From contig NMRA01000686.1 in assembly GCA_002633005.1 (NCBI GenBank), positions 69,845 through 133,844 of the forward strand: DNA of 64,000 nucleotides. The letters run 5' to 3'. The notes beneath the pieces are model-generated. The model did no database searches and was not told the DNA's origin. It was given only the letters and a program-made list of their open reading frames with translations. A program made the translations under genes and the position numbers. Source of the stretch: Phoronis australis. Taxonomy: Eukaryota; Phoronida; Phoronidae. Positions 21,801 through 33,811 of this stretch are shown one piece after another; within the stretch, counting starts at the first letter, position 1; each line of letters opens with the position of its first letter.

Positions 21801-24556
21801 ATTGAACGTGAAAATAGAATACTTAAAGACAGCGTCCAGCGGCTAAAATACCTTTTGACACCAGAAATGCATGTATTATTCATAAAAATATTGTTTTAGC
21901 TTCTTACATACCACGGAAAGGAATTAATTGCGGCGCAAATTGCACCACTCACAATTCGTAGCCCTTCGAGCGCCCCAGAAAAAATCTAAACCAAAAAAGT
22001 GGTTCATATGAAGTCATCGTGGCCACGAATTTACTGTGGAGCCACACTGCGTAACAGCTGAGTGCCATTTCTAGGACGTTCTGCATTTGTCGATCTCTGG
22101 GCTAAAATGCCTCTTTGCGTGGTGTAGCAATGTCAGAGGCAATGGGATACATTTGCACAACTTTCCCACCGATCACGTTGTGTGCCGTGCGTGGAATAGA
22201 TCCGTATCCTGGCTACAAAATTTCCCGATCGGCAAGATCTGATTTAGGCTTGGTGCAAAGCTGTATACAAAATCTACAGCTTCTCGTCTGTTTGGGTAAA
22301 AAGGACTAAATAAAATCTGACGCAGAAATAGTGTCATTAAAAGCTGCACCGCTCTTTGAGTAAACCAAATTATTTACCGGTGTTGGAAGAGTTATTGTTC
22401 TAGGCCTAGTACCTCTCATCTACTGTTAAAATTGAAGTGCGCTCTTGGGAGTAAGCGTTTGGCGATTACGTCACCTGACCTGAACAGTTCCCCCCCCCGG
22501 TTTATTCTTCTATCAACTGTTCTTTGCTGCCACGAGGTTGCGTACTGTCACAACGAATTGTCGGAACTGGTCTCATTTCGTCACAAGTTATTAGCCTTTT
22601 TAAGACCAACACACCGAATTTAGAACAAACTTTACTGCTGTGAAGCTGCTATCATGTCCCAAAAGTAGTCGCAATATTTTAGCACGGCTTGCGCGTTTCA
22701 CGAGCGTACTGTTTCAAAAAGACAACAGACTTTCTTTGTTAGAAAACTCAAAAGGCCGAGAGTAATGCTAGAGAATGATGTTTATTAGACTGTTCTTCCC
22801 ATAAACGACTGGCATTGAACGGGCAAGATGAGTGTCCGTATTGTCTCCCAGATTTTGCATGCACCCCGGTGGTCCGTCGTTGGCTCTGCGATATATCTTT
22901 CACGACGAGTTGACTAACACAACTCATACCCGGTCTGTAGGTAGGCCCATGGAATTTTGTGATACACTACAATCTATGGTCTATGCTTTAACAGAGCTCA
23001 AGTCACAGTGTTACCTAGCTGTATTTTGGCGATAGCCTTCAAACAGCTAGCTGGTTGCCTACAAAAATGTCTGCACTGTGCACTTCGACGTTTCGTGACA
23101 CTGTTCCGGCCCAGAGTATAGGGAATCCGGCCCAAATCCGGAATATTCGGTCTGATTTGGGTCGTTCCCGTAGGAATTCTGATACTGAATTTAAAACGTT
23201 CAATTGATTACAAATTCTTATGACTGGGTGTGTTTTCATGCAATACAGACTTTATTTCGTAGTTTTAATTCATTACAGACACGCACAATATTGTGTTGCA
23301 ATTAAATTTTCAATTTGTTTAGCATGACCTATTACGGGTTTTAGCATTTCAAGGCGACTTATTTTGAAAATTGAGTTTCTAATATAAAATTTTCACTGAA
23401 TTTGAATATAGTTGCATTGTACGAAAATATCATGCTGATATGTGCTGTAAGCCAAACGTTTCTAAGTATTTTGGACCAAATTAAATGCCCTGTTGTCGTC
23501 TATACCCATGCGGGACACACACTGGACAGCCGTCCGTATTGGAATCGCGCAGCTTTCACACCTTCGGCTTCGAAAAGACATCAATGGAAAGTTACTAACA
23601 TCAAAGTTTTTGTATCAAACAAATTACACTTTATAATAAACATTGGGACATTGCTGATAACAATTCAGACGAAGCGTTTTGTTTTTCCGGCTGTTTCGAC
23701 GGCACCAGTAACAGTCCCGGGGATTCGCATACGGGCCCGTATTAGAATATGTGCTAAATAATTGCCGAGAATAAAAATTCTAAAGGCAGTGATTTTGATT
23801 AATTTTAATATTAACTGACTTGAAATGAAAAATTAACGTTTTTCCTTGATTTTCCACGTATTTTGCACTAAAAAATATGTCATCTCCGATTCCAATGCTC
23901 TGGAGACACGGTGAAAGCCAAATTCGTTGCAATGATGTCATAGACTTCGATTAGTGCAAGCGCAATCTCATTTTTTGCGCTAAATGGGGTTCGTGATGAG
24001 GCTACTGTATTGTCGAAGGCCTAATTAATTAACGACTGGGGTATGCTATGACACAGTATTTTGATGTTTTCTTATCAATAAATGTATTTTAGATGTAAAA
24101 ATAGTCATTTGGCACCATACTTGGCCTTTAAATGAGCACGCGCAACAATCGAATGTTCCGCAAAGGGCATTGCACCGACATTTACACGCTATGAAAAATA
24201 AGACGCATAATTTCCATAAAAGCAATATTTTAATTCAGTGAAATTTTTCTCTCGTGTTCTCTCACTTGTAAATCACTGATCTCCAAATTGAATGCAGGTG
24301 TCCTGAGGTCGGGATCCTTTGAATTGAGCATTATAGTCAGTTACTAGTGGTAACCTATTTAGCAGACGATATTTTCCCGTTTTAAGCTTGGCGTGATAAA
24401 ATGTGTAGTAAGCTATAATAGTTGCTAAACCTTAATTTATAGATTCACTTCATTTCTATTTTGTCTAAATTTTCAATTGGTTTTGAGTATAAGCATTATT
24501 TGACAAAAATAGCTCGGCTTAAAAGGTCACGACCTCCGACCCCGTGCCTATGACTT
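21801..24556. other. No gene recognised
   Basis: Anonymous sequence with a short C run at about 22490-22498. Frames such as 22832-23035 and 23402-23761 have no recognisable domain. Confidence 0.4.
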
Positions 24557-24661
24557 AGAAAGTAGTTACAAAGCCGACGTGAGTCGAGAAAGGTGATTCG
24601 ATTCATTGCAATGTTTCTCGTTTAGTATGTTGTATAAATAGATTACTACATGTTCTCAGTC

Positions 24662-24779
24662 GTTATCCCCCGTTATCTAGAGCCCTCGTGGATGTTGTAG
24701 AATTATCACCCTCGGGGCTAACGCCCCTCGAGGGATAATTCTCCAAAATCCACTCGGGCTTTAGATAACGGGGGATAAC
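24662..24779. repeat. 118-nt imperfect palindrome (foldback element), copy A
   Basis: The left arm starts GTTATCCCCCGTTATCTAGA and the right arm ends TTTAGATAACGGGGGATAAC. Nearly the whole 118 nt pairs, closing on the loop CTAACG-like centre between CCTCGGGG and CCCCTCGAGG. This is a short foldback MITE or a structured repeat; no flanking duplication was clear. The copy at 26354-26470 has mismatches in both arms. Confidence 0.8.
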
Positions 24780-25363
24780 GACTTCGCCATGTAATAATCT
24801 ATGTTTATCCCAACGGCATGTCGTAGTTATTACCACTAACCCTTGGTTTAAACATAATTTGCTGCAATTGACGGGGAATTGGTATTTTGTCTGATCATTA
24901 TAATTGCCTAATGTAATATATCACAGAGTGCCTAAAATGCAGATTTAAGGCCGGAAAATCGCAACGAAACAGTCATGACTGAAATTGGGCAGATAGAAAA
25001 AAATGAGTTGTTAAATAAATCCACTGTATTACTGAGATACTTTAGTATTCAGCTACCATATAACACCAGCAGCCATTAAAATATGACTGGAGTATTCATC
25101 ACATGATTATCTTGATAAGTGTATATTCAATACAGACTGCTACGAAGATCTTTTAAGGCTTTACAGCAGCTATACAAGGTATCACAAAATGTTCAAATTC
25201 AAAATCTGAAATAAAAATAACAATACACGGTTTTGCTGGGCATGCGTGCTTTAACAGTGACAAGATTTGAGATTTCCAGAGATTGTTTGGTGAGGGTCAT
25301 GCCAGCATCTAATTCTGCTGAGGTGGTTAAGGTTGCTGGCCTAATGTGTCTGCACTTAGCTCA

Positions 25364-25675
25364 CTACTTGGGCCGTCCTCCGGGGAAGATATCTTGACAC
25401 AAGTTGGCGTCTTGCTGATAAATAAAATCATAGATGCACTCTACTCTGACTCCTTGCTCAACGGTATCCAGATGGAATTGACCTGGTGGCAACACTATAT
25501 TATGTCCACTCGTGTGCATGACAGCCAAACACGCCTCCTGTTGGTCGTCAGCTACAAACCCTGGGCTTCCTGAGCTGCCGGGTCCGAACCTTGAGCTAGA
25601 TTGGTAAAGCACTCGACGTCTGTCAGCTAATGTGTTGTACGTTTCGTTGTTAGATTGCGTGTATAGTTGAAGAAG
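25364..25675 (-). CDS. FAM111-like protease terminal exon (Ser exon), duplicate copy A
   Basis: On the minus strand the exon opens after ACAATTGCAG and runs to TAG. It gives 103 residues with RFGPGSSGSPGF, the nucleophile motif of trypsin-fold peptidases (Ser codon 25571-25573), LAVMHTSGHN after it, and the end PGGRPK. It starts in phase 0, compatible with the donor at 28659. It differs from the copy at 27061-27372 by only a few residues (TQ for TH, NTL for KTL, CQDI for CHRI). The frame has not decayed. It may be an alternative last exon, a young duplicate, or an allele assembled twice. Confidence 0.7.
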   Translation of the reverse strand, partial: LLQLYTQSNNETYNTLADRRRVLYQSSSRFGPGSSGSPGFVADDQQEACLAVMHTSGHNIVLPPGQFHLDTVEQGVRVECIYDFIYQQDANLCQDIFPGGRPK

Positions 25676-25975
25676 CTGCAATTGTAATAAACTGAATCAA
25701 AAAAAACGGTGTCTTATACGAATGAATAGTGACTGCCACACATCATTGCCACGTTTTGAACACACTAGCTCATGCACTGATATATACGCTGTACCCGTCT
25801 CGTGTCGAACTTTTCTTCAGCCTACGTACTGGTATGAAAACTGGGCCGTGTCTCTAAGCTTTGTACTCGAAACGAACTCGAAACTATTTTTGGCAATTTC
25901 TCTCCTCCTTTTGTGCGAACTTAAGATAATTGGTTATCAGACTGTGCTCGAATACATTATAGTTTATGCATAGGA

Positions 25976-26245
25976 GTTTCTAGTTCAAGTTTCCCCTTAA
26001 AGACCCTTATATTCGTGCTACAAACTCGAGTAAAAACTTGAAATTTCGAGTTCCAACTCAAACTTATTGCTTTAATATTGGGTTTAAAAACTGTGAACTA
26101 AGGGCAATAAATTATCTACGTAAGTTATTGTGTACTCGAGCATAGAATAATAGACACTTATCTTGAGTTCGCCCAAAAGTAGAGTAGAAAATGCCAAACC
26201 TAATTTCGAGTTCCATTTCGAGTAAAAAGATTGGAGACCGGGCCC
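25976..26245 (+). repeat. Dispersed repeat family R2, copy 2
   Basis: The block matches 7165-7432 closely and stops at the N at 26247, immediately before the second copy of the segmental duplication starts. This repeat lies between the two copies of the duplication. Confidence 0.8.
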
Positions 26246-26353
26246 TGNAGAAAGTAGTTACAAAGCCGACGTGAGTCGAGAAAGGTGATTCGATTCATTG
26301 CAATGTTTCTCGTTTAGTATGTTGTATAAATAGATTACTACATGTTCTCAGTC

Positions 26354-26470
26354 GTTACCCCCCTTATCTAGAGCCCTCGTGGATGTTGTAGAATTATCAC
26401 CCTCGGGGCTAACGCCCCTCGGGCCGTAATTCTCCAAAATCCACTCGGGCTTTAGATAACGGGGGATAAC
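26354..26470. repeat. 118-nt palindrome, copy B
   Basis: This is the same foldback as at 24662, with GTTACCCCCCTTATCTAGA in the left arm and GGGCCGTAATTCTCC near the loop, so the pairing is weaker than in copy A. Confidence 0.75.
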
Positions 26471-27060
26471 GACTTCGCCATGTAATAATCTATGTTTATC
26501 CCAACGGCATGTCGTAGTTATTACCACTAACCCTTGGTTTAAACATAATTTGCTGCAACTGACGGGGAATTGGTATTTTGTCTGATCATTATAATTGCCT
26601 AATGTAATATATCACAGAGTGTCTGAAATGCAGATTTAAGGCCGGAAAATCGCAACGAAACAGTCATGACTGAAATTGGGCAGATAGAAAAAAAAATGAG
26701 TTGTTAAATAAATCCACTGTATTACTGAAATACTTTAGTATTCAGCTACCATATAACACCAGCAGCCATTAAAATATGACTGGAGTATTGATCACATGAT
26801 TATCTTGACAAGTGTATATTAATTACAGACTGCTACGAAGATCTTTTAAGGCTTTGCAGCAGCTATACAAGGTATCACAAAATGTTCAAATTCAAAATCT
26901 GAAATAAAAATAACAATAAACGGTTTTGCTGGACATGCGTGCTTTAACAGTGACAAGATTTAAGATTTCCAGAGATTGTGTTGTGAGGGTCATGCCAGCA
27001 TCTAATTCTGCTGAGGTGGTTAAGGTTGCTGGCCTAATATTGTGTCTGCACTTAGCTCGA

Positions 27061-27372
27061 CTACTTGGGGCGTCCTCCGGGGAAGATACGGTGACACAAG
27101 TTGGCGTCTTGCTGATAAATAAAATCATAGATGCACTCTACTCTCACTCCTTGCTCAACGGTATCCAGATGGAATTGACCTGGTGGCAACACTATATTAT
27201 GTCCGCTCGTGTGCATGACAGCCAAACACGCCTCCTGTTGGTCGTCAGCTACAAACCCTGGGCTTCCTGAGCTGCCGGGTCCGAACCTTGAACTGGATTG
27301 GTAAAGCACTCGACGTCTGTCAGCTAATGTCTTGTACGTTTCGTTGTTAGAATGTGTGTATAGTTGAAGAAG
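27061..27372 (-). CDS. FAM111-like serine protease, terminal exon with catalytic Ser (copy B)
   Basis: This is the last exon of the minus-strand ankyrin-protease gene and the copy nearest its upstream exon. It follows an ATTGCAG acceptor in phase 0, matching the phase-0 donor of the Asp exon at 28659. The 103 residues hold YQSSSRFGPGSSGSPGF, where the third residue of GSSGSP is the expected nucleophile (codon 27268-27270). LAVMHTSG follows, the strand seen after the Ser loop in FAM111 and HtrA-like enzymes, then a C-terminal helix VEQGVRVECIYDFIYQ. It stops with TAG at 27061-27063. An alternative acceptor 13 bases upstream (GATTCAG) would break the frame. A clear AATAAA downstream on this strand was not seen. 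Confidence 0.8.
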   Translation of the reverse strand, partial: LLQLYTHSNNETYKTLADRRRVLYQSSSRFGPGSSGSPGFVADDQQEACLAVMHTSGHNIVLPPGQFHLDTVEQGVRVECIYDFIYQQDANLCHRIFPGGRPK

Positions 27373-28658
27373 CTGCAATTGTAATAAACTGAATCAAAAA
27401 AACGGTGTCTTATACGAATGACTGCCACCCATCCATTGCCACGTTTTGAACACACTAGCTCATGCACTGATATATACGCTGTACCCGTCTCGTGTCAAAC
27501 TTTTCTTAAACCTACTTACTGGCATGAAAACTGGTCTCAAATGGATTCCAACTCAAATTTGATGTGATTTTGTACTTATATAAGTTAATTATTTAAAGTC
27601 GCTTCCAAAGCGCAAATCACTTGAATTTGAGCTTAGCCAGTACACAGCACTTATCGATACAACTGGACTTATACCTCACATAAAATGGGCAGTCCTGTCA
27701 AGTCAACGTATTGTGAGATTAGGGATTTTTTTTAGAAAATTAACTTAGCCAAGTCGAAAGTTAAATTTCAGTCAATTTTAACATCAAACAAAAAAATTTC
27801 TAAAGTTTGTTTCACTGAAGAAAGACATCGTAAGTTTGTAAGATTTTGTCTTAATTTCGACTAACTTACCGGATGTAGAAGTCCCGAAATTGAAAAAAAT
27901 CTTAGACTTAAGGCAGAAAGGAGCTTGGGTCGTTTACGTGGAAGGGGGCCGTGTGGCTGGTTGCATGAAACAGTATGAATTAGGGACTCAACTAAGGTCC
28001 CTAAATCTTTTTGCGTATTTGTGTCTTTATGGATAATATAACTAAAAAACTGAGCCCAGAGTCTATTGAAAATAAATAGGGACTCGGCCATTTACTTTGA
28101 GGTGTTGTGTGAAAAGATCCCCAATTATTTTTGATATTGACAATTCAGCGTAGAGTTCACTCTGGATTAACAGCAAAAGTTGACTTAGTAATGAAACTTA
28201 AACAATTTAAGAAAAAGTAATCGGTATTTTCACAAGAACAACATTACTCAGTATATTTAGGGAGCATATTTGAGTCCCCATTTGGGACTTTCAAGCTACA
28301 AGGTGTTGGTCTCTAACATGCTCAGTTCTTTCTGAGAACGGAACAGTGTGAGAGGTAATAACCGGATGAACTCGATATTTACAGTTCATCATAGAAACTT
28401 TATACAGGGTTTTGTTTTGTAAAAATTAGAAAAGTTTACTGCCCTGTCGCCATCACCCGTGTGGAATCCAAATACGAGTAAGATGTTTTTGTCAGATCGA
28501 AACACTTCAGTTAATTCTAAAAGCGCCGAGTCGTGCAGCAAACTAGCGGTGTCCAACATAACTGTATGCGGAGTATTAAGTATTCAATCCCACAATGCAT
28601 GTGAAAACGAGTGCAACACATTTTGTTTGACCAAGCAATAGAGTCACGCCACTTGTAC

Positions 28659-28984
28659 CTTTGCTCTATGCATGTCGGATAAGTGCTCAATTTTACATTG
28701 AGTATCCAAAACCTTCTCTTGACCGTCAGGATGGCCCGCAAAGTGCAGGTATTCCTGTCCCACGATAACTTTAAAACTAGTCAGTGCTGTCGGCAGCGAA
28801 TGCTTGTTTAGCCTCTGACACTGATTGAAGGCTGCCGGAAGTGCAGCGTTGAAATCTAGATCCACGATAGCCACGTCGAGGTCATCGTCACAAGCTAAGA
28901 CTGAGAGGATGGGCGCTGCTTGGACTGAGCTCATACATTGCATTAATGCCTTGTTAAAGTGAAAGAGAACAGCGTTGCTTCCGA
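28659..28984 (-). CDS. FAM111-like serine protease, exon with catalytic Asp
   Basis: The 326-nt exon runs from a CTGTTTCAG acceptor to a GCAAAG|GTACAA donor. It begins with two bases that complete the codon left open by the exon at 33444 (C+TC, Leu) and ends in phase 0. It encodes SNAVLFHFNKALMQC, then ACDDDLDVAIVDLD, the trypsin-fold Asp strand (Asp codon 28875-28877). EYLHFAGHPDGQEKVLDTQC follows. GHPxGxxK-xxD-xC is the block I associate most closely with FAM111 peptidases. The frame is open throughout. Upstream intron length is 4.5 kb, including a LINE insertion. Confidence 0.8.
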
Positions 28985-30079
28985 CTGAAACAGAGAGACA
29001 AAATAAATGATAGAGTACACTGTAGAAATCGGGAACCACACTGTGGTGCTACATGTAAATGGGACATCTCGGAGACAAAAGTAATTTTCTGAATATAGTA
29101 GCGCAAAATCGAACCAAACAGCTCAGGGGAAGCAGCCTAACGCTCTGCCGCCAGGCGAAATTCTGTACGTTAACTAGATTTACATGTACATATAGCTTAT
29201 ATTAAGAGCGTTGAAATAGTAAAGATACCTGCTGATATCATCGAATGTCTCACAGACAACAGGGAGAATGGGCGAATCGAAAGAAAGTCAAAAACAAACA
29301 TGGGATGTTATTGTTTCATAGCTACATGTATGATCAAAGTTAATAACTTCAAGGTGTCTAACCATTCCAGCAATAATCCTAAAGAGGCCGTCGTAAAACC
29401 GGCAATGAGGTGATTTACAAATCAAATCCAACTTGAATCGTTCAGTTAGTCCATGTTTTTGCAAAATATAAAAAGCTATGAGTGTAGGGATATTCAAACT
29501 AGACGACTGTATTCAAGTAATTTGTAAGTCCGCTTCGTGAGTGGTGATGTGGAGCCGGAAACTACATGGCACTGGATGAAGTATTTAGTTTGATGGGTCA
29601 TCACGAGGTGACGATCACTACGAAAATTATTAACTCTAACAAGCGATTCTCTGAAAGTCAGTTACATCATACCAGGAAGAGATAAGCAGGGCATACCAAT
29701 TTTGTACGCTACAGGCCAACTAGTCCAACCATCACTGGTTTTGGGTATATTATTTTCAAGTTTTGCATTTTAGGGATAATAGAGAGATTAAAATGGCACA
29801 CGCAAACTCATATGGTCCCATGCTACGATGTTACCAGGGAATGACGTCACAACCGAAGAGGAGTTAATGCAGCGTTCAACTTCAAGCCATGTTTTCTGTC
29901 ACCATTTTTTAATATAGGTCACGTGATGTTCTGATGCTGGTGTGGCCAACATAGGGACGGTTGGTGGGATTGCACAGAACTCTTTCGTTCTTTATTCAGA
30001 CCGACGAGTGACCTCAGATTTTATGAGCTTTGCTGGAATGAGGAATCATGATTTAAGAATTAAGAATTAAGAATTTTTA
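28985..30079. other. Intron of the protease gene; nothing recognised
   Basis: This lies within the 4.5-kb intron between the Asp and His exons. No repeat pair or domain was found in it. Confidence 0.4.
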
Positions 30080-30140
30080 TTTAACGTCGTTCGAAGAACA
30101 GATTGCCATTAGCCGGTTAAGCTAATTGTACGACGTTAAA
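30080..30140. repeat. 61-nt hairpin, TTTAACGTCGT ends
   Basis: TTTAACGTCGT (from 30080) and ACGACGTTAAA (to 30140) form inverted ends around a short loop. The hairpin is preceded by three copies of AAGAATT. It resembles 3'-end structures of small retroelements, but no element body is recognised. Confidence 0.45.
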
Positions 30141-30704
30141 TTTAACAGAAACATGAAGAAAATGGAACTTAAGAAGAGCTTGACATAATGAGCTGCAGGT
30201 AGATGGGACAGGAATTCTGAAAAAGGGGGTTGAGATTTTTCCAGCTCATACCAAGACGCAAAATACAACCTGGAATTTCCAACGTACGCGAACTGAGTAT
30301 TCACACTTCTAGTCAGATACCTGTCAAATATAAAGCAACTCGTGTGAATCCGACCGTTATTGGTTTCTTAACAAATCAAACTCAATTTTCCGGGAATGGC
30401 CCTCCCGATGACTTGTCAACATGTTGCATGAACATGGGATAATGTATAATCGATCTTTGACGCGTTTCATTGGCTAATGTTTTTGGCTACTTATGAAAAT
30501 TTCCATATGTGCCGAAGAAAGTTTCGCATCACGGCATAACACGTGATGAAACAAATGACAGCGGTGTTTCTACTAACTCTTAAATGATTAACATACCATT
30601 TTTTGGTGGGAAAATGTTTATCTTTCGCTTAAGATGCCCTCTTCAAATATCCTGATATCTCACTGCGACACTGGTCGGTCTTGTTGTTAGAGCGCAAGCG
30701 AACC

Positions 30705-31105
30705 AGTGGCAGGCGATCATTACTTGGAAATATGCCTCTGAGGGTCTCTTTCTTTATGGCAAAGATTTCAAACGTGACGATGGCCATCTTACTAATCGTC
30801 AAAGGGCAGCCACGTCTTTACTTTCATCTGAGTACTTTTTGAGTCGCCAAGAAATTCTCAAACAATTAATTGTTTCTAGGTCTACTTGCGCGACAGTCGT
30901 CTGTCGCATGTTGTTGCCAACGAAAAATTGCAGGCCTACGTCAGTGATTCAAGTGCATGAACTTAAGCGTGTGCACCACTCCGCTGCACATCAAAAGAAA
31001 ACAGCGACAGCCCTAAATGTACGTGTATACCGTATTGGCTCTGTTAAGCACCCTCGTGTCATTGGTTTATTTGACAATGAACTTAGAATTTCCCGGCGTC
31101 TATAA
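30705..31105 (+). CDS. Unidentified open reading frame fragment
   Basis: One frame stays open from about 30705 to the TAA at 31103-31105 and gives ITWKYASEGLFLYGKDF, then LSRQEILKQLIVSRST and a basic tail ending RISRRL. No conserved domain is recognised, there is no ATG at a natural start, and no splice sites frame it convincingly. It lies within an intron of the minus-strand protease gene on the opposite strand. A decayed transposon ORF or chance are both possible. Confidence 0.25.
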
Positions 31106-32149
31106 AATACCCGATTCTTAACAATATTTCCTGGGACCGAGGTAGCCCAGAACTGATATTTTCGTGTTTTGATGTTCCCCATGTCGATGTTCACTAGGAC
31201 CGATGTTCAATGGCCATAGCCAGCTATTGGGCAACTAAGTTGCGAAAAGCGAAATTGTGGTAACGGAAAGATTTAGTATTCTCTTCATGCACCTCTGCCA
31301 TTTGTTTTGCTCCCGGACCACGCTGTAAACTAATTTTCAGACTCCAATAGAAAGAATCTTGTTCCTGATGAAGTGGGCCATTAAAAACAAGATTATTGGG
31401 GGTGGCTAAAACTGGTACATTGAAGGTTTTAACGAAAGCCAGAACGTTAGTTTCTCGAAATGTATCATAATAACACTTCTTACTAATGCAGTCTTTCGAT
31501 ATCTTATTAATAAGCACTTACTGCTCTACTAAGCCTTCCCGTCAAAATTGGAGAATTTCCAATTAAGACCCAACAGTTCAGGCTAGGGCCCGTCATAGCT
31601 CACTACAAACGACAGTGCGTATTTTGAAATTGACACGCAGCCTATGGAGTGAGTCACTCTCATTTTACGAGAAATTCAGTTTTCAAAAACATACTTTCTC
31701 AATATTTGAAAACAAAACCCCGGCTTTGTTTTATACCTCCGAAAGAAAGTTAACACTAGTGACATTCGTGTCGTTTTGTGACTGACCTATTTTTCCCATA
31801 CATGGAAAGTGTCGGGAAGCCAACTTGAATTACCCCCATGGGAACCTGCACGGAACTGAGAATTATTTCGAGGCTTTTCTTGTGAAATTTGCACTCAACT
31901 GACATGCGATGCGCGTTGTAAAACTAATAATCCTCAGTAATAACGCACGGAGTTCTTTTAATGGCACGGTTTGTAAGAATGAGCGCCTTTTGACAAATAC
32001 ATGTAGAGTTAAACTCAACGCATTTTGTCGCAAGATATGCAGAGTAAGGTAAAAACGGCAACGAAGCTGGATGTAACTGTGGGAACCCAGCTATGAAGTG
32101 TGAGGCAAATTCACCAAAATGGCACTATGTCCATTAGAAAACATTTTTC
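31106..32149. other. Intronic; no gene recognised
   Basis: Anonymous sequence up to the 14-bp target duplication of the LINE fragment at 32164. Confidence 0.4.
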
Positions 32150-32163
32150 CAATTCGGAAACTT

Positions 32164-32475
32164 TTTTTTTTTTATTTTTAGTATTTTTATTTTCTCTAGC
32201 ATGGGTATTTACAATTTACACGACACAATAAACAATACAGTATACAAGTACATTAGTTGCAACAAATTATCGTCAAGTATCACCATTTGGTATACAGAAC
32301 ATAAATACAGATATGTAAGAAAAAAATCAAGCCATTCTCATCCTTAACATACACGCCACACGCACCCGCCCCCCCNGAATAAGTTTTGGCACCATCAAGG
32401 TCTTCACCACCGTAACTTTCCCGAAAAAGGAGATTTTTCTTCTAGACCAAATTTTGATAAGATTATTGATTTCAT
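32164..32475 (-). mobile_element. 5'-truncated L1/Tx1-like LINE insertion with poly(A) and 14-bp target duplication
   Basis: CAATTCGGAAACTT occurs on both sides (32150-32163 and 32476-32489). Read on the minus strand, the insert begins EINNLIKIWSRRKISFFGKV and continues TVVKTLMVPKLI. This is the W-x-RR-x-x-x-x-x-GK-x-x-V-K-x-L block that follows the reverse transcriptase core in L1-group LINEs. It then passes a C-rich run with an N at 32375 and ends in an A-rich tail (T run on the plus strand from 32162). It is inserted antisense to nothing essential, in the intron between the Asp and His exons, and in the same orientation as the host gene. Confidence 0.85.
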
Positions 32476-33443
32476 CAATTCGGAAACTTGATTTGAAAAC
32501 ATAATCTGTTTAAGATCAAATGTTTTCATGTTCAACTAAATGATTTTGGGAAGTGCCCACTTGGGAAACCCCGTTCCAGAAGAGAGAGTCTTTGACTAGA
32601 TGACGTGGATGTGACAACGGGTTGCAGTGCGTATCCAGAGCTAGAGTAGGGGGCAACCAAAAGTCAGAAGGACCTGCATTTAGTAACACAAATGTACTAA
32701 AAGATGCTGCCATCTGGCGTGTTAATGCTCAGTTCGAATCGCCAACCCTCTCAAGCACCCTTCCGCGTTCAACTTGCTAAAACCTCAGGTTTGTCTTTCT
32801 TACAATTTATTGACTGACTCTAGATCCGCCTATGCACCAAATACCGAGACGAGCAGACAGACATTATTTCAACACAGCTGGTGACGACAACATGTGTCGC
32901 TGTTCGCAGCACATATCATCGCCGATAGGTATCGATGTTGACGTAATGTCGGGTGACATTGTCGAGTGCGACAACGTGGCTTCTGCTTGTCACAAAGCCC
33001 AGGCCGTCCAACTCATATACTTCACAAAACTATATGTAGTAGGCTCCACTGAATTTTCAGTACAGGCTTGCCGAAAGAATCAATCCTGCATATTTGTCAC
33101 TTAGTAAAATGACATTTCTCCCAAAACTATAGGGCAAAATCAAATAGTGGAAATAAGATAATGAGGGCTTAGACTACGGTGCGCCTTAAATTCTGAAGTG
33201 TTTATGAAAAACAACGTTCTCGAGATGTCTGTGTTGATTCCCTTACACACAGAGTTAAAATGTACATGTAGCAGTGGTATCATCTAGGTAGGAATTGTGA
33301 ATGACAATGGCACTGGATACCTGTATGCCACTGTACTGTATATAAAGATAAATGAACTTCAAACCGAGATCTCAAAAAGACATTCTGTTAGCGTTTTCAA
33401 ATTTTGCCAAGCCGACTTAGCTGGTGCATCTGCTTGTACTTAC

Positions 33444-33674
33444 GCGGATCACTGAGTGCTTTTACAATGTGGCAATTCGTCATGACGTAAGTTGGACCAA
33501 CGCGGAACCCAGATCCCCATCCATATCCATCCGACCTTGCAAGTAGAACGACAGACGGGAGCGCACGTGCTAAAGACTCGTGTAAGTGCGCCAACATCAC
33601 CTTCTTATTAACATCATGGAACAGTGTGGTTGAGGCTGTGGGCAGCAATGGCGCCTGTACGAGTGGAATGTAAT
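33444..33674 (-). CDS. FAM111-like serine protease, exon with catalytic His
   Basis: The 231-nt exon lies between TTTTTCAG and CCGC|GTAAGT and is phase 1 at both ends. Its start completes the Asp codon from the linker exon (G+AT). It encodes YIPLVQAPLLP, a helix VMLAHLHESLARALPS, then the protease core VVLLARSDGYGWGSGFRVG and PTYVMTNCHIV. GxGSGFxVG-x-x-x-V-x-TN-x-HIV is the oxyanion-strand and catalytic His signature of HtrA, TYSND1 and FAM111-type trypsin folds (His codon 33469-33471). The exon order His, Asp, Ser along the minus strand agrees with a single protease domain. Confidence 0.85.
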
Positions 33675-33811
33675 CTGAAAAATATACACCTAATGCCTAT
33701 AACAATAGTGTATTCCACAAGGAAGGCAATTGAAACTTTCAAGATTTCCATTGAAACAGGCAATTACCTACATGTATAAAATTGAATTCCTCCTTGGAAT
33801 TAATCATTTAC

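Larger units (their letters stand above)
24557..25832. repeat. Tandem segmental duplication, copy A
   Basis: The 1.28 kb is about 96-97% identical by eye to 26248-27533 in the same orientation. It carries the palindromic hairpin element, anonymous DNA and a complete copy of the protease terminal exon. Differences are mainly single-base changes and small indels (for example GAATAGTGACTGCC against GAATGACTGCC). See the findings for biological duplication versus assembly artefact. Confidence 0.9.
26248..27533. repeat. Tandem segmental duplication, copy B
   Basis: This is the second copy of 24557-25832. It starts directly after the N at 26247, which suggests two contigs or haplotypes were joined at this spot. 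Its right end at AYTGG-TATGAAAACTGG diverges from copy A at the same base position in the alignment. Confidence 0.9.

Noticed and set aside
26926-27270. A 114-codon plus-strand frame over the protease exon (and its partner at 25346)
   Set aside because: The opposite strand holds the protease motif with proper splice borders; the plus frame is its antisense shadow.
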